A stretch of 64,000 nt of DNA from positions 62,001-126,000 of the forward strand of contig CAWUST010000012.1 of assembly GCA_963925495.1 (NCBI GenBank). The letters run 5' to 3'. Below are positions 8,605-18,109 of this stretch, piece by piece (position 1 is the first letter of the stretch; each line of letters opens with the position of its first letter). A program made the position numbers and the translations under genes. The notes beneath the pieces are model-generated. The model did not search any database and was not told the origin of the DNA. It was given only the letters and a program-made list of their open reading frames with translations. The stretch comes from UBA2108 sp963925495. Lineage in GTDB: Bacteria > Bacteroidota > Bacteroidia > Flavobacteriales_G > Salibacteraceae.

Positions 8605-11067
8605 ATGAAAACACTCTTTGTTGATGTAATTCTCCCTTTGCCATTGCCTCAGCTTTTTACATACAGGGTTCCTCAAAACTTGAACAATTCTGTGCAAGAA
8701 AGGGTGAGAGTGGTTGTTCAATTTGGACGATCTAAAATGTATTCGGGGCTTGTGGCCAATATTCATGAAAAAGCGCCTGAAAATTACCAAGCTAAATACA
8801 TTGAGCAAGTACTTGACGATAAGCCAATTGTACTTTCCTTTCAACTCAAATTTTGGAAATGGTTGGCTAAATACTACATGTGTTCTTTGGGCGAAGTATT
8901 GAATGTTGCCTTACCATCAGGGTTTAAATTGAGCAGTGAAACTATCCTCCACATTCACCCAAGTTTTGAAGGGGATTATAAAATTTTAAACGACAAAGAG
9001 TATTTGGTAGCTGAGGCTCTCGAAAACAACGACCAACTTACCTTGCAGGAGGTTAGCGATATTTTAGGGCAAAAAACCATTATGCCTATTATTAAAAACT
9101 TAATTGAGAAGCGGGTTGCCATTTCGGCAGAAGATTTAAAACTGAGGTATAAACCTAAAATAGTAGAGTATGTTCGGTTTACTCAAAAATACAGAATTGA
9201 AGAGAATCTAAGAGAGGGATTTAATGTTTTGTCTCGTGCGCCAAAACAATTAGAGGTTTTAATGACCTATATAAAATTGAGCACATGGCATTCCCTTGAT
9301 CCTAAGGAAATAAAAAAAACACAACTATATAAAGAAGCTGAAGCATCACTTTCTCAGTTAAAATCCTTAATTGAAAAAGGTTTTTTAGAAATTTACGAAA
9401 AAGAAGAAGGCCGGCTATCGTCATTTAGTAAAGAAATTGATAAAGAAAATGAGCTCAACGAATTTCAAGTTGAAGCGCTTAGTAGCATAAAAGATCAATT
9501 TGAAAAGCTTCCAGTAGTTTTATTGCATGGAATTACGTCATCGGGTAAAACGGAGCTTTATATTCAACTAGCGAAAGAGCAAATAAAAAAAGGTAAAAAA
9601 GTAATATACCTCGTTCCGGAAATTGGTTTAACCACCCAATTGGTAAACCGATTAAAAGTTCGCTTTGGTGATAGGCTGGGCGTTTATCACAGTAAATTCA
9701 GCCAAAACGAAAGAGTTGAAATTTGGAACAACGCGATTTTTAACGATAGCTATGACATAATAATTGGCGCTCGTTCTACCTTATTTGTTCCGCTGGATAA
9801 TTTAGGGCTAATAATAGTGGATGAAGAACATGAAAGTTCTTACAAACAAAATGATCCACAACCCAGATACCATGCAAAAGACGCAGCCATTGTTTTAGGA
9901 ATACAAACAAACGCTAAAGTGCTGTTAGGTTCGGCTACTCCGAGCATTGAATCTTATTATAATGCAAAAAAAGAAAAAATAGGACTTGTTTCATTGACCC
10001 AACGTTTTGGCAATGTAGAATTACCTCAAATCCATGTTGCAGATTTAAAAGAATCGCATAAGAATCATATGATGAAAGCCGACCTTAGTTCGGAATTGTA
10101 TGAGGCCATGAAAGTGGTTTTAGAAAGAAAAGAGCAAGTTATTTTGTTTCAAAATAGACGTGGTTTTTCACCAGTTATGCGATGCGAAACTTGTGGTTGG
10201 ATGCCAGAATGTAAAAGTTGCGATATTACACTCACTTACCATAAATTTAAAAATCAATTGAGCTGCCATTATTGTGGCTATGCTGTTCCAGTTCCGAAAA
10301 ATTGCGGTAAATGTGGTTCAGAGAAACTTCGCTTAGCTGGGTTTGGAACAGAAAAAGTAGAAGAAGATTTAGAAATATTTTTTCCTGACCACAAAATAAT
10401 GAGGATGGATTTGGATACCACTCGAAACAAAAACTCCTACCAGCGTATTATTCAAGATTTTGAGGACGGTGAGATTGATGTTTTAGTTGGGACGCAAATG
10501 ATTTCTAAAGGTTTAGATTTTGATAAAGTTAGTCTAGTTGGTATTTTAAGTGCAGACACTATGTTGAGCTATCCTGATTTTAGAGCATTTGAAAAATCCT
10601 ATCAATTAATGACTCAAGTTGCAGGACGATCCGGCAGAAAAAGCAAACGAGGACACGTAATTGTTCAAGCTTTTGAGCCCAATCATTTTATTATTCGTAA
10701 ATTGGTAGAAGGGGATTATGAAGGAATGGTTAAAGATCAATTAATACACAGAAAACAATTTGATTATCCGCCATACAGCCGAATGATTAAATTAACTCTA
10801 AAACATAAAATTCAGCAAACTGTTCAAAGTGCGAGTCAAAATTTAGTATTCGACTTGCGGAAAATATTGGGCTCAAGGGTATTGGGGCCTGAAACTCCTG
10901 GAATTTCTAGAATTCGAAATTTATATTTAGAAAACATAATTGTAAAACTTCCGAAATCAGGATCTAACGAAGAAATGAAGGCTAAAATTAACGCCGTTAT
11001 TAAAGATTTTTCCAACCAAACACAATTTCGTTCATTGAGGGTGGTGATTGATGTAGATCCAATCTAA
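8605..11067 (+). CDS. priA: Primosomal protein N' (replication restart helicase PriA)
   Basis: 820 residues. PriA is a 3'-5' DNA helicase that recognises stalled forks and reloads the replicative helicase. Visible in order: N-terminal 3'BD region starting LFVDVILPLPLPQLFTYRVP, Walker A GITSSGKTE (about 309-317), the DEEH box in IIVDEEHESSYK (about 405), a zinc-binding insertion with paired cysteines (CETCGWMPECKSC, then CHYCGY and CGKCGS, about 528-575), and helicase motifs V/VI (VGTQMISKGLDF, QVAGRSGR). A TTG three codons upstream is in frame, but the ATG at 8605 gives the expected N-terminus. It stands alone, divergent from the dead head-GIN gene. Confidence 0.97.
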   Translation: MKTLFVDVILPLPLPQLFTYRVPQNLNNSVQERVRVVVQFGRSKMYSGLVANIHEKAPENYQAKYIEQVLDDKPIVLSFQLKFWKWLAKYYMCSLGEVLNVALPSGFKLSSETILHIHPSFEGDYKILNDKEYLVAEALENNDQLTLQEVSDILGQKTIMPIIKNLIEKRVAISAEDLKLRYKPKIVEYVRFTQKYRIEENLREGFNVLSRAPKQLEVLMTYIKLSTWHSLDPKEIKKTQLYKEAEASLSQLKSLIEKGFLEIYEKEEGRLSSFSKEIDKENELNEFQVEALSSIKDQFEKLPVVLLHGITSSGKTELYIQLAKEQIKKGKKVIYLVPEIGLTTQLVNRLKVRFGDRLGVYHSKFSQNERVEIWNNAIFNDSYDIIIGARSTLFVPLDNLGLIIVDEEHESSYKQNDPQPRYHAKDAAIVLGIQTNAKVLLGSATPSIESYYNAKKEKIGLVSLTQRFGNVELPQIHVADLKESHKNHMMKADLSSELYEAMKVVLERKEQVILFQNRRGFSPVMRCETCGWMPECKSCDITLTYHKFKNQLSCHYCGYAVPVPKNCGKCGSEKLRLAGFGTEKVEEDLEIFFPDHKIMRMDLDTTRNKNSYQRIIQDFEDGEIDVLVGTQMISKGLDFDKVSLVGILSADTMLSYPDFRAFEKSYQLMTQVAGRSGRKSKRGHVIVQAFEPNHFIIRKLVEGDYEGMVKDQLIHRKQFDYPPYSRMIKLTLKHKIQQTVQSASQNLVFDLRKILGSRVLGPETPGISRIRNLYLENIIVKLPKSGSNEEMKAKINAVIKDFSNQTQFRSLRVVIDVDPI

Positions 11068-11243
11068 TTTTAATCCGATGAATTTCATTTAATTTGCATT
11101 TCAATCTGCTTTTGAACTCACTTGACTGGATAGACTAATTTCCACACTACTGTGCTTTTTTTAATTTGGCAATTAAATGCCTAAAAGAAGCATAAGCAAA
11201 GCTTTAAAAGCCGCTACTCTCAAAAAAACGGGATAGTTATAGG

Positions 11244-11668
11244 CATGAAGTTGAGGTTACACTGGGAGCTACTGGTTATAACCGAGAGCTTGGTGGAAAT
11301 GAAGGAAAAGCAAAATAATTTTCACCAAAAGACACGGAAATAAGTCAAACAAAATTTGGGTTTTCGTTGGAATATAGATACAATGTTAGAAGATTATGTA
11401 TCGGCTCGACCACAGTTTTTTTTATATTAAAGTATGCGGTAGCGACCTTCTTAAGAAAAACCCAGAAAGGAGTTACATAAACCTTGGTTTTAATTCCACA
11501 GTTGCAGAATTTTCAGTATTGGGCGAGTTTCACATTCTTAGGGCAAATAGATGGCATGGGTATTATCAAAAAGTAACGATAGTTTTTTTTGGAGGAATTA
11601 CACTAACTTATACATCAATAATCAGGCCTCACGGTATACATAAAAAACGAAAAAGAGCGAGGTTTTAG
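11244..11668 (+). pseudogene. Decayed tandem copy of the downstream beta-barrel gene
   Basis: Reading the plus strand gives pieces that align with the gene at 11751 in the same order: HEVEVTLGATGYNRELGG (intact gene: HEFVTGIGVGNYLGDLGG), then, after stops and a frame change, KVCGSDLLKKNPERSYINL (intact: KVAGSDQLTSNPERLYRNL), then the same basic tail HKKRKRARF ending with TAG. The region for the central strands and extracellular loops is deleted. This is a tandem duplicate that has decayed. About 270 nt near its 3' end (from 11396) are still an open frame but begin inside the barrel. The preceding stretch 11068-11243 shows nothing. Confidence 0.75.
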
Positions 11669-11750
11669 TAAATTAATTCTACATTTAAAAAAAACCTTCG
11701 TGTTTACTATATTGAAAGTAATGACTTAATTTAGACCAAATTATTTTTGA

Positions 11751-12695
11751 GTGAAACACTTAACTTTTATATTTCTTTTTATAGGTATTATTTCCGCCGA
11801 ATCCTTTGGCCAATACTACAGTAAGGCTAACGCGTGGCGTAAAACAAAACATGAGTTTGTTACTGGCATTGGAGTTGGCAACTATTTAGGTGATCTCGGT
11901 GGTGGATCAGGTGGGGGACGACCGTGGTTGTTGGATTTGGAGTTTAGTCAAATGAAGTTTTCATGGAATATGGGCTACCGTTTAAACATGAGTTACCGGC
12001 TTGCAACTAGACTTAATTTTGCTTGGGTAAAAGTTGCTGGGAGCGATCAATTAACGAGTAACCCGGAACGATTATATAGAAATTTATCCTTCAAATCGAA
12101 CATCTATGAAGGTTCGATATTGTTCGAGTATTATATTTTTAGAGCCAAACCTGGGCATATATATCATATTAAAGGGGCGAAAGGAATGAAAGGGGTACCA
12201 TTAGATGTAATCGCTTTTGTTGGTGTGGGAGGCTTTTTTTTTAATTCTAAGGCCGATGGAGTGAAGTTGGCCAAATTGGGAACGGAAGGGCAAGGATTAG
12301 AAGGTGGCGAAAAACCCTATTCGCCTGTTTCTGTGAGCTTTCCGTTCGGATTTGCTGTTAATTACGTTTATTATCAAAACATTAAAATCGGATTAGATTT
12401 TTCTTATCGCTTTAGTCTTACCGATTATATTGATGATGCCAGTACAACTTATTATGACAACGATAAATTACGTGCAGCTAAAGGCGATTTTACTGCCGAT
12501 TTAGCAGATAAAACTGATGGGTCAAAACCAGGGAACTCTTCAGCTGGAGCGCCTAGAGGCAACCCAAAAAACAAAGATCATTTTCTGACTGTAATGGTTA
12601 ATGTTACTTATAATTTATCTTCGCTAAAATCAAAAAATCATAGACCGGGTGGAAGGCACTCGTTTAACAAAAAACGAAAAAGAGCTAGATTTTAG
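11751..12695 (+). CDS. Outer-membrane beta-barrel protein, DUF6089-like
   Basis: 314 residues starting with GTG, chosen because it directly precedes a signal peptide (KHLTFIFLFIGIISAESFG). The mature part begins with the glycine-rich GVGNYLGDLGGG strand common in DUF6089-type Bacteroidota barrels and continues with alternating aromatic/hydrophobic strands (SWNMGYRLNMSYRLATRLNF, YEGSILFEYYIFRAK, DVIAFVGVGGFFFNS, IKIGLDFSYRFSLTDYIDD). A loop of about 50 residues near 245-285 is rich in Asp, Gly and Pro. Unusually the protein ends in a basic stretch, NKKRKRARF, after the last strand. A decayed copy with the same tail lies immediately upstream. The exact role is unknown. Confidence 0.7.
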   Translation: MKHLTFIFLFIGIISAESFGQYYSKANAWRKTKHEFVTGIGVGNYLGDLGGGSGGGRPWLLDLEFSQMKFSWNMGYRLNMSYRLATRLNFAWVKVAGSDQLTSNPERLYRNLSFKSNIYEGSILFEYYIFRAKPGHIYHIKGAKGMKGVPLDVIAFVGVGGFFFNSKADGVKLAKLGTEGQGLEGGEKPYSPVSVSFPFGFAVNYVYYQNIKIGLDFSYRFSLTDYIDDASTTYYDNDKLRAAKGDFTADLADKTDGSKPGNSSAGAPRGNPKNKDHFLTVMVNVTYNLSSLKSKNHRPGGRHSFNKKRKRARF

Positions 12696-12737
12696 TTTGG
12701 TGTTTTATCAATTTAAGATACAAGATTTCAGAATTTA

Positions 12738-13508
12738 CTATTTTCCTCGTCCACTTCTTCTTTCCTTTCGAGCCTTTGCCTGTTCTTCAGCATCGGAGTG
12801 AAAAAAGTATCGAAAATCAAGGGTTAAGTAATTCCCATTAGTTATATTTAAAATGCGAGTTGGACTTGATTTTGGGTCCGTAGAATCGTATTCATATTGA
12901 ACTAAAAAACCATACATATCTCCAAACGTTCTGTGGTATGTACCGCCAATATAAAATGCACCAAGTTTTTTAGTTCGCCATTCCCAACCAATATTTGCTG
13001 TTAAGGCTCCTTGCAACCAGTTATTGCGTTGACCTTCCATAAAAAGTTTCCTGTCACCACTAATTACCGCTACATTACTTGGTAATATATCAGCAACAAA
13101 TCCAAATGAAACATCCATAAAAATTTCTTTATTTAGCTGAACGTAAACCAACCCTTGAATGGGAATTTCATAGGCTGTAGTTGCAAACTCTCGTTCAAAA
13201 AAGTAATTATTGCTTAGGTCATTCACAGTCATTTTGAAATTTCGTTTGGTAAATGAAATCCCTGTTTCCAAAGCAAACATTTTAGTGAAGTTATGACGAA
13301 TGACCATTCCTGCGTTGTAACCGAAGAGTTTGGTTACTTCGTATTCAATATTGTTTTCTTTTTCGATAGACTCTCCTTCATTAATAAGACTACCAGCAAT
13401 CATTGGTTTATAGGTAAAACCAAATGTGGTCAGGTTTTTTTGCCCCTTACAGATTAGAGTAAAAGCCAAAAGCAACATTAAAAGTATATGTTTAAAAAAA
13501 CTATTCAT
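12738..13508 (-). CDS. Outer-membrane beta-barrel protein (PorT-like family)
   Basis: 256 residues with an N-terminal signal peptide (HILLMLLLAFTLICKGQ) and a body of about eight amphipathic strands, for example FGFTYKPMIAG, GMVIRHNFTKMFALETGISF and YLTLDFRYFF. The pattern resembles the PorT / outer membrane beta-barrel family of Bacteroidota. The C-terminus is again a charged tail (EEQAKARKERRSGRGK) on what would be the periplasmic side. It is convergent with the 11751 barrel, separated by 42 nt. No specific function can be assigned. Confidence 0.6.
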   Translation of the reverse strand: MNSFFKHILLMLLLAFTLICKGQKNLTTFGFTYKPMIAGSLINEGESIEKENNIEYEVTKLFGYNAGMVIRHNFTKMFALETGISFTKRNFKMTVNDLSNNYFFEREFATTAYEIPIQGLVYVQLNKEIFMDVSFGFVADILPSNVAVISGDRKLFMEGQRNNWLQGALTANIGWEWRTKKLGAFYIGGTYHRTFGDMYGFLVQYEYDSTDPKSSPTRILNITNGNYLTLDFRYFFHSDAEEQAKARKERRSGRGK

Positions 13509-13618
13509 TTGCGAGGTCGCTAAAGTAAATAAATGACTTCAAGCTTTACATTTGTTTTAGTGTTTGGAACAATGGATTTTTAAACGCGAATTTTTATTAA
13601 TTTTTTATATTCAATTGA

Positions 13619-16600
13619 TTGAGTTTAACAGTTTATAAATCATCAGCAGGGTCTGGTAAAACTTTTACTTTGGTAAAAGAGTATTTAAAAATAGCTCTTA
13701 AAAATGCAAATGCCTCCGGATTAAAATCAATATTGGCACTTACGTTTACAAATAAAGCTGCTCTTGAAATGAGAGCGCGCATTATTAAGTATTTAAATGA
13801 GCTTACCGATGACAAGCTACGTTCGAAAAGTGATATGTATAGAATATTGCTTGCCGATAAATATTTAAATTTGAGCGAAGAAGAATTGATTTCTAGATCC
13901 AATAAATTACTTCACCAATTGTTGCATCAATATTCTTCTTTTTCAGTGAGTACTATCGATAGGTTTAGTCATAGTGTTATTCGAACTTTTTCAAATGAAT
14001 TAGGACTTTCCCAGAACTTTGAAGTCACTTTGGAAATAAAAGAAATTTTATTAGATGCAATTGAAAACCTTATAGGACGAGCTGGAAAAGAAAAGGAATT
14101 AACTGATTTTCTTATTCGCTTTTCCCTCGATCGGATTGAGAACGATAAGAGTTGGAAAATAGAAGATGAAATATTTAACTCTAGCCAATTTATTTTAAAT
14201 GAAGATGCGGAAGAATATTTAAAACCTCTTTCTGAATTATCCTTAACCGAGTTAAGTGCTATTCAAAAGAAACTGCTGAAAAGTGTGGCGAAATTTGAGA
14301 ATTCATTAATTGAAGACTCAGAAAATGCTTTAAAACTAATTTCTGATTCTGGGCTTGAAATAAAAGACTTTTATTTTGGAGCTACTGGAGGTTTGCCTTC
14401 CTACTTTAAAAAACTGATACGATTAGATTTTAAAAAACTAGAAGGTGCTAGAGTATTAAAAACAATAGATGAAGATGTTTGGTATACATCCAAAACAATG
14501 CCTGATGTTGCAGCAAAAATTGACTCTATAAAGGACGAATTAGTAGGCTATTACGCTAAGACTAAAAAATTAATCCAAAATGAATTTCCCATTTATGTTA
14601 TAGAAACGGGTGTACTCAGTAATTTTTATGCAACATCACTTATAAATGAGGTTTATAGAGAATTTAAAAGATTAAAAGTAGAAAGAAATGTTTTACCAGT
14701 TTCTGATTTTAACAAACTGATTAGTAGCATAGTAAGTAAGCAGGAAGCGCCTTATATCTATGAGCGAATTGGGAATCATTTCAATAATTTTCTTATTGAT
14801 GAGTTTCAAGATACATCGCGGCTTCAATGGCAAAATTTAATGCCCTTAATTGAAAATAGTTTAGCAACAGGAAACAGCAATTTGGTTGTTGGAGATGGTA
14901 AGCAAGCTATTTATAGATGGCGTGGAGGCGAAGTAGAGCAGTTTGTGAAATTTCCATACATAAGAGGCATGGAAAACTCAAAGATATTGAGCGAGAGAAT
15001 TGAAAACATAAGGCTATCAGTCAAAGAATTTAAATTGGGCACCAATTATCGCAGTAAAAAAAATATTGTGGAGTTTAACAATCGCTTGTTTTCTAATATT
15101 GTAGAAGGAAAAGAGGATATAATAAAATCTATTTATAAAGAAATAAACCAGAAATATTTACCGCAAAATGAAGGTGGATATGTGGAGGTGAAAGTAAAAG
15201 ATGAAAAAGATGAAAACGGAGAAAGTTTCGATGAATTTAATTTAAGGGAAACGATAATTGCCATTGAATCCGCAATTAAACAGGGTTATAATTATGGTGA
15301 CATTGCAATATTGACAAGGAAAAACCCTAGTCTTTTGTATTTAGCGGATGAACTTTCGTCTCAAGGAATCCCAATCGTAAGTTCTGAGGTTTTATTGGTA
15401 AACAAATCGCCAAAAGTTAGATTACTCAATACGTATTTAAAATTATTACTGAACCCCAACGATAGGCACGAGCAACTTAGGTTCCTGTTTTTACTGAAAC
15501 GAGTACACGAGATAGATGTTGATCCATTTCCATTGGCTCAATCCATCATGAAGGACACCACTAAGGAAAACTTTATTCTAATTGTAGGTTCTTTGGGTTT
15601 TGAAATTTCCTTAGATCAGTCCTTATATACTGACGCTTACGAAATAATGGAACAAGGGATTGTTGAATTGAAAATGAATGCAAGAGCTGATGATTATTTA
15701 TTAGCCTATTTAAACGTTGCACATGAATATTTTCTGAAAAATGGCGTGTCCTTATCTGGGTTTTTACGCTATTTCGAGGAAAATAATCACAAGTTTAATC
15801 TTGCCCTTCCGGAAGGTATAAATGCAGTAAAATTGTTGACTATTCATAAAGCTAAAGGCTTAGAATTTCCAGTTGTTATTTTTCCATTTTCCAATTATAA
15901 ATACAATTTTCAGCGAACCATGTGGGTTAGTTTTAAAGGGGAAATAGAAGGTTTGCCAAGTTTTAAAATCAACAAGAATAGGGATTTGGCCCTCACTTCA
16001 TTTTCTAATCAAATGGAAATGGAAGATACCAATTCCATGCTCGACGAACTCAATATATTTTATGTGGTTTGTACTAGAGCCGTAGATCAATTACACATTA
16101 TTACGAGTAAAAATGGGCGGAATAAAAATTTTAGTGCCTTGTTTTTACCAACACTAGAAAAAATGGATTCCTGGAAAGGTGAACTTTCATTTTCTTATGG
16201 AAAGAAACAATATCGGAAGAAGGAAGACAATGAAAGCGATAAAATTTCGGAAACACAGCTTTCAAGTATGCATAGCTATCCCGAGTTGAAACGTTTTAAT
16301 TACCTTTTTCCAGAAAAAAACGAAACCCAAGAAAAAGAAATAAACGCACGACGATTTGGCGAATGGTTGCATTATTCTATGGCAAATATTATTTCGCTAA
16401 AAGATATAGATTCCGCCGTTAAAAGAACCGTCACCAAGTTTCAGATAAAACAATATAGCAGCGATTTGCTGCTAAGTACAATTTCAGGAATGTTACAGAA
16501 TCCGAAAATCGCATCTTTTTTTGATGCAGATGAAGTCAAAACAGAGGTTGAGTTTATAAATGATAAAGGAAAAATAATTCGTCCTGATAGAGTAGTGGTT

Positions 16601-16765
16601 TTAAATGGTCAACGAATTGTTATTGATTATAAAACTGGTAAAGAATTGGAGGAACATAAAATCCAAATTTTGGAATACAGGGACGTAATTTCACAAGTCT
16701 ATAAAGAGCCTGTATTGGCACGTTTAATTTATACGGAGAATGCCAAATTAATAGAAGTATTATGA
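13619..16765 (+). CDS. AddA/RecB-like UvrD-family helicase-nuclease
   Basis: 1048 residues. Superfamily 1A helicase with Walker A in SSAGSGKTFTL (about 8-18), Walker B region LIDEFQDTSRLQW (about 392-404), GDGKQAIYRWRGG, ARTNYRS-type motif LGTNYRSKKN and LTIHKAKGLEFPVV. The C-terminus carries a PD-(D/E)XK nuclease signature (IIRPDRVVVL, then VIDYKTGKELEEHKIQI, about 985-1012), as in AddA and RecB, which process double-strand breaks for recombination. The start is TTG at 13619, immediately after an in-frame TGA, and the next ATG would remove the Walker A, so TTG is forced. No AddB-like partner is beside it. It overlaps elaA by 4 nt. Confidence 0.85.
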   Translation: MSLTVYKSSAGSGKTFTLVKEYLKIALKNANASGLKSILALTFTNKAALEMRARIIKYLNELTDDKLRSKSDMYRILLADKYLNLSEEELISRSNKLLHQLLHQYSSFSVSTIDRFSHSVIRTFSNELGLSQNFEVTLEIKEILLDAIENLIGRAGKEKELTDFLIRFSLDRIENDKSWKIEDEIFNSSQFILNEDAEEYLKPLSELSLTELSAIQKKLLKSVAKFENSLIEDSENALKLISDSGLEIKDFYFGATGGLPSYFKKLIRLDFKKLEGARVLKTIDEDVWYTSKTMPDVAAKIDSIKDELVGYYAKTKKLIQNEFPIYVIETGVLSNFYATSLINEVYREFKRLKVERNVLPVSDFNKLISSIVSKQEAPYIYERIGNHFNNFLIDEFQDTSRLQWQNLMPLIENSLATGNSNLVVGDGKQAIYRWRGGEVEQFVKFPYIRGMENSKILSERIENIRLSVKEFKLGTNYRSKKNIVEFNNRLFSNIVEGKEDIIKSIYKEINQKYLPQNEGGYVEVKVKDEKDENGESFDEFNLRETIIAIESAIKQGYNYGDIAILTRKNPSLLYLADELSSQGIPIVSSEVLLVNKSPKVRLLNTYLKLLLNPNDRHEQLRFLFLLKRVHEIDVDPFPLAQSIMKDTTKENFILIVGSLGFEISLDQSLYTDAYEIMEQGIVELKMNARADDYLLAYLNVAHEYFLKNGVSLSGFLRYFEENNHKFNLALPEGINAVKLLTIHKAKGLEFPVVIFPFSNYKYNFQRTMWVSFKGEIEGLPSFKINKNRDLALTSFSNQMEMEDTNSMLDELNIFYVVCTRAVDQLHIITSKNGRNKNFSALFLPTLEKMDSWKGELSFSYGKKQYRKKEDNESDKISETQLSSMHSYPELKRFNYLFPEKNETQEKEINARRFGEWLHYSMANIISLKDIDSAVKRTVTKFQIKQYSSDLLLSTISGMLQNPKIASFFDADEVKTEVEFINDKGKIIRPDRVVVLNGQRIVIDYKTGKELEEHKIQILEYRDVISQVYKEPVLARLIYTENAKLIEVL

Positions 16766-17199
16766 TGGCGGAAATAAAACATTGGAACGACCTATCTAAG
16801 GTTGAGCTTTATGATTTACTACAACTGAGAACGGAAGTTTTTGTAGTGGAACAAAATTGCCCTTACCAGGAATGTGATGGAGCGGATAAAAGGGCTTTTC
16901 ATGTATTGATGTATGAAGAAGAAAACTTGATTGGAACTGCTAGAATTATTCCTATCCAGAATAACCAAGTGGCTTTGGGGAGAATTGTAGTAAAAAAAGA
17001 AAAAAGAGTAGAAGGGTTTGGAAAACGACTTATGAAAATCAGTTTGGACTATGTAAAAGAAAACCTTAAACCGGACTTGATTATTATGTCGGCTCAAGTA
17101 TATCTTATAAATTTTTATTCTGGTTTTGGATTTAAAACAATAGGCAACGAATATTTAGAAGACGATATTCCACACATAAAGATGGAGTTGGAATCTTAA
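16762..17199 (+). CDS. elaA: GNAT N-acetyltransferase, ElaA family
   Basis: 145 residues (144 if the second ATG at 16765 is used). The family signature is clear: LYDLLQLRTEVFVVEQNCPYQE near the N-terminus, then the acetyl-CoA-binding LGRIVVKKEKRVEGFGKRLM and AQVYLINFYSGFGF, ending HIKMEL. ElaA proteins are small acetyltransferases whose substrate is not settled. The ATG overlaps the stop of the upstream helicase (ATGATG/TGA), so the two genes are translationally coupled, although a functional link is not obvious. Confidence 0.88.
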   Translation: MMAEIKHWNDLSKVELYDLLQLRTEVFVVEQNCPYQECDGADKRAFHVLMYEEENLIGTARIIPIQNNQVALGRIVVKKEKRVEGFGKRLMKISLDYVKENLKPDLIIMSAQVYLINFYSGFGFKTIGNEYLEDDIPHIKMELES

Positions 17200-17207
17200 T
17201 ATACCTT

Positions 17208-17429
17208 TCAAATAAAATTATCAAATTCTTCCTTTTCTATTTCAGACCACAAATTATCGAAACATTCCACCATGTCTTTAATTCTGATTTTTTCCGGAAA
17301 TTGATTGGCAATTACATGATGTTTATGGATTTTAGATCCAATTTTTTGTTTTTCCTCAAACTCCATTTTAGAAATTATTTTAAAATAGGACATACCATTA
17401 AAGTACTTTCTGTAAACGGGGTAATTCAT
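17208..17429 (-). CDS. Small hypothetical protein, 73 aa
   Basis: An ATG-initiated frame of 73 residues, rich in Lys, Glu and aromatic residues, with the start MNYPVYRKYFNGMSYFKI and an acidic C-terminus (ECFDNLWSEIEKEEFDNF). It has no signal peptide or membrane segment. It fills the gap between elaA (9 nt away, convergent) and rdgB without overlapping either, and its amino-acid composition looks like a real protein rather than a shadow. I have an impression of small conserved Bacteroidota proteins of this type but cannot name a family. Confidence 0.55.
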   Translation of the reverse strand: MNYPVYRKYFNGMSYFKIISKMEFEEKQKIGSKIHKHHVIANQFPEKIRIKDMVECFDNLWSEIEKEEFDNFI

Positions 17430-17493
17430 ATTTCAAAATTATGGTAAAGCACACATTCCTTTTGATTTTCTTTGCACAGCAAAAAATAGGTAT

Positions 17494-18075
17494 ATGAAAA
17501 TAATTTTCGCCACAAATAATGCGCACAAACTCCATGAAGTTAGGTCTTTACTTGGAGATAGTATAGAATTACTTTCTTTAAACGATATTGGGTTTAAAGA
17601 AGAAATCCCTGAAACACAACCTACTATTGAAGGAAATGCTTCACAGAAATCGCATTACATTTTCGAGAGGTACAATGTGCCGGTTTTTGCCGATGACACC
17701 GGATTAGAGATAGAAGCTTTAAACGGAGAGCCCGGAGTTTATTCTGCGCGTTATGCAGGACCAAATTGTTCTTTTCAGGATAATTGCGACAAAGTTCTTT
17801 TTAATTTGAAAGCGAAAAGCAATAGAGTAGCCCATTTCAAAACAGTTGTTTCATTAATAATCGATGGGAAAGAAACTCAGTTTGAAGGGATAGTAAGCGG
17901 AAAGATGCTGGAAGAAGGAAGAGGTAATGACGGCTTTGGATACGATCCTGTTTTTCAGCCCGATGGATTTCAAGAATGTTTTGCTGAAATGAGTTTGGAG
18001 CAAAAAAATAAAATTAGCCATAGGGGAATTGCTGTTAGGAAATTGGTTGAGTATTTAGGTGGTAATTTGGTTTAA
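17494..18075 (+). CDS. rdgB: XTP/dITP diphosphatase, RdgB/HAM1 family
   Basis: 193 residues, full length. It hydrolyses non-canonical purine triphosphates (dITP, XTP) to monophosphates and keeps them out of DNA. The N-terminal ATNNAHKLHEV matches the (S/T)xNxxK substrate-binding motif. FADDTGLEIEALNGEPGVYSARYAG contains the metal- and base-binding acidic residues, and GFGYDPVF and the final SHRGIAVRKL are both diagnostic. It stands 64 nt downstream of the divergently oriented 73-aa gene and is not in an obvious operon. A near-consensus -7 element (TTTCTTTG, 17467-17474) is about 20 nt upstream. Confidence 0.95.
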   Translation: MKIIFATNNAHKLHEVRSLLGDSIELLSLNDIGFKEEIPETQPTIEGNASQKSHYIFERYNVPVFADDTGLEIEALNGEPGVYSARYAGPNCSFQDNCDKVLFNLKAKSNRVAHFKTVVSLIIDGKETQFEGIVSGKMLEEGRGNDGFGYDPVFQPDGFQECFAEMSLEQKNKISHRGIAVRKLVEYLGGNLV

Positions 18076-18109
18076 CGCAAATTAGAAGCACTAAATATTT
18101 ACATTTCTT

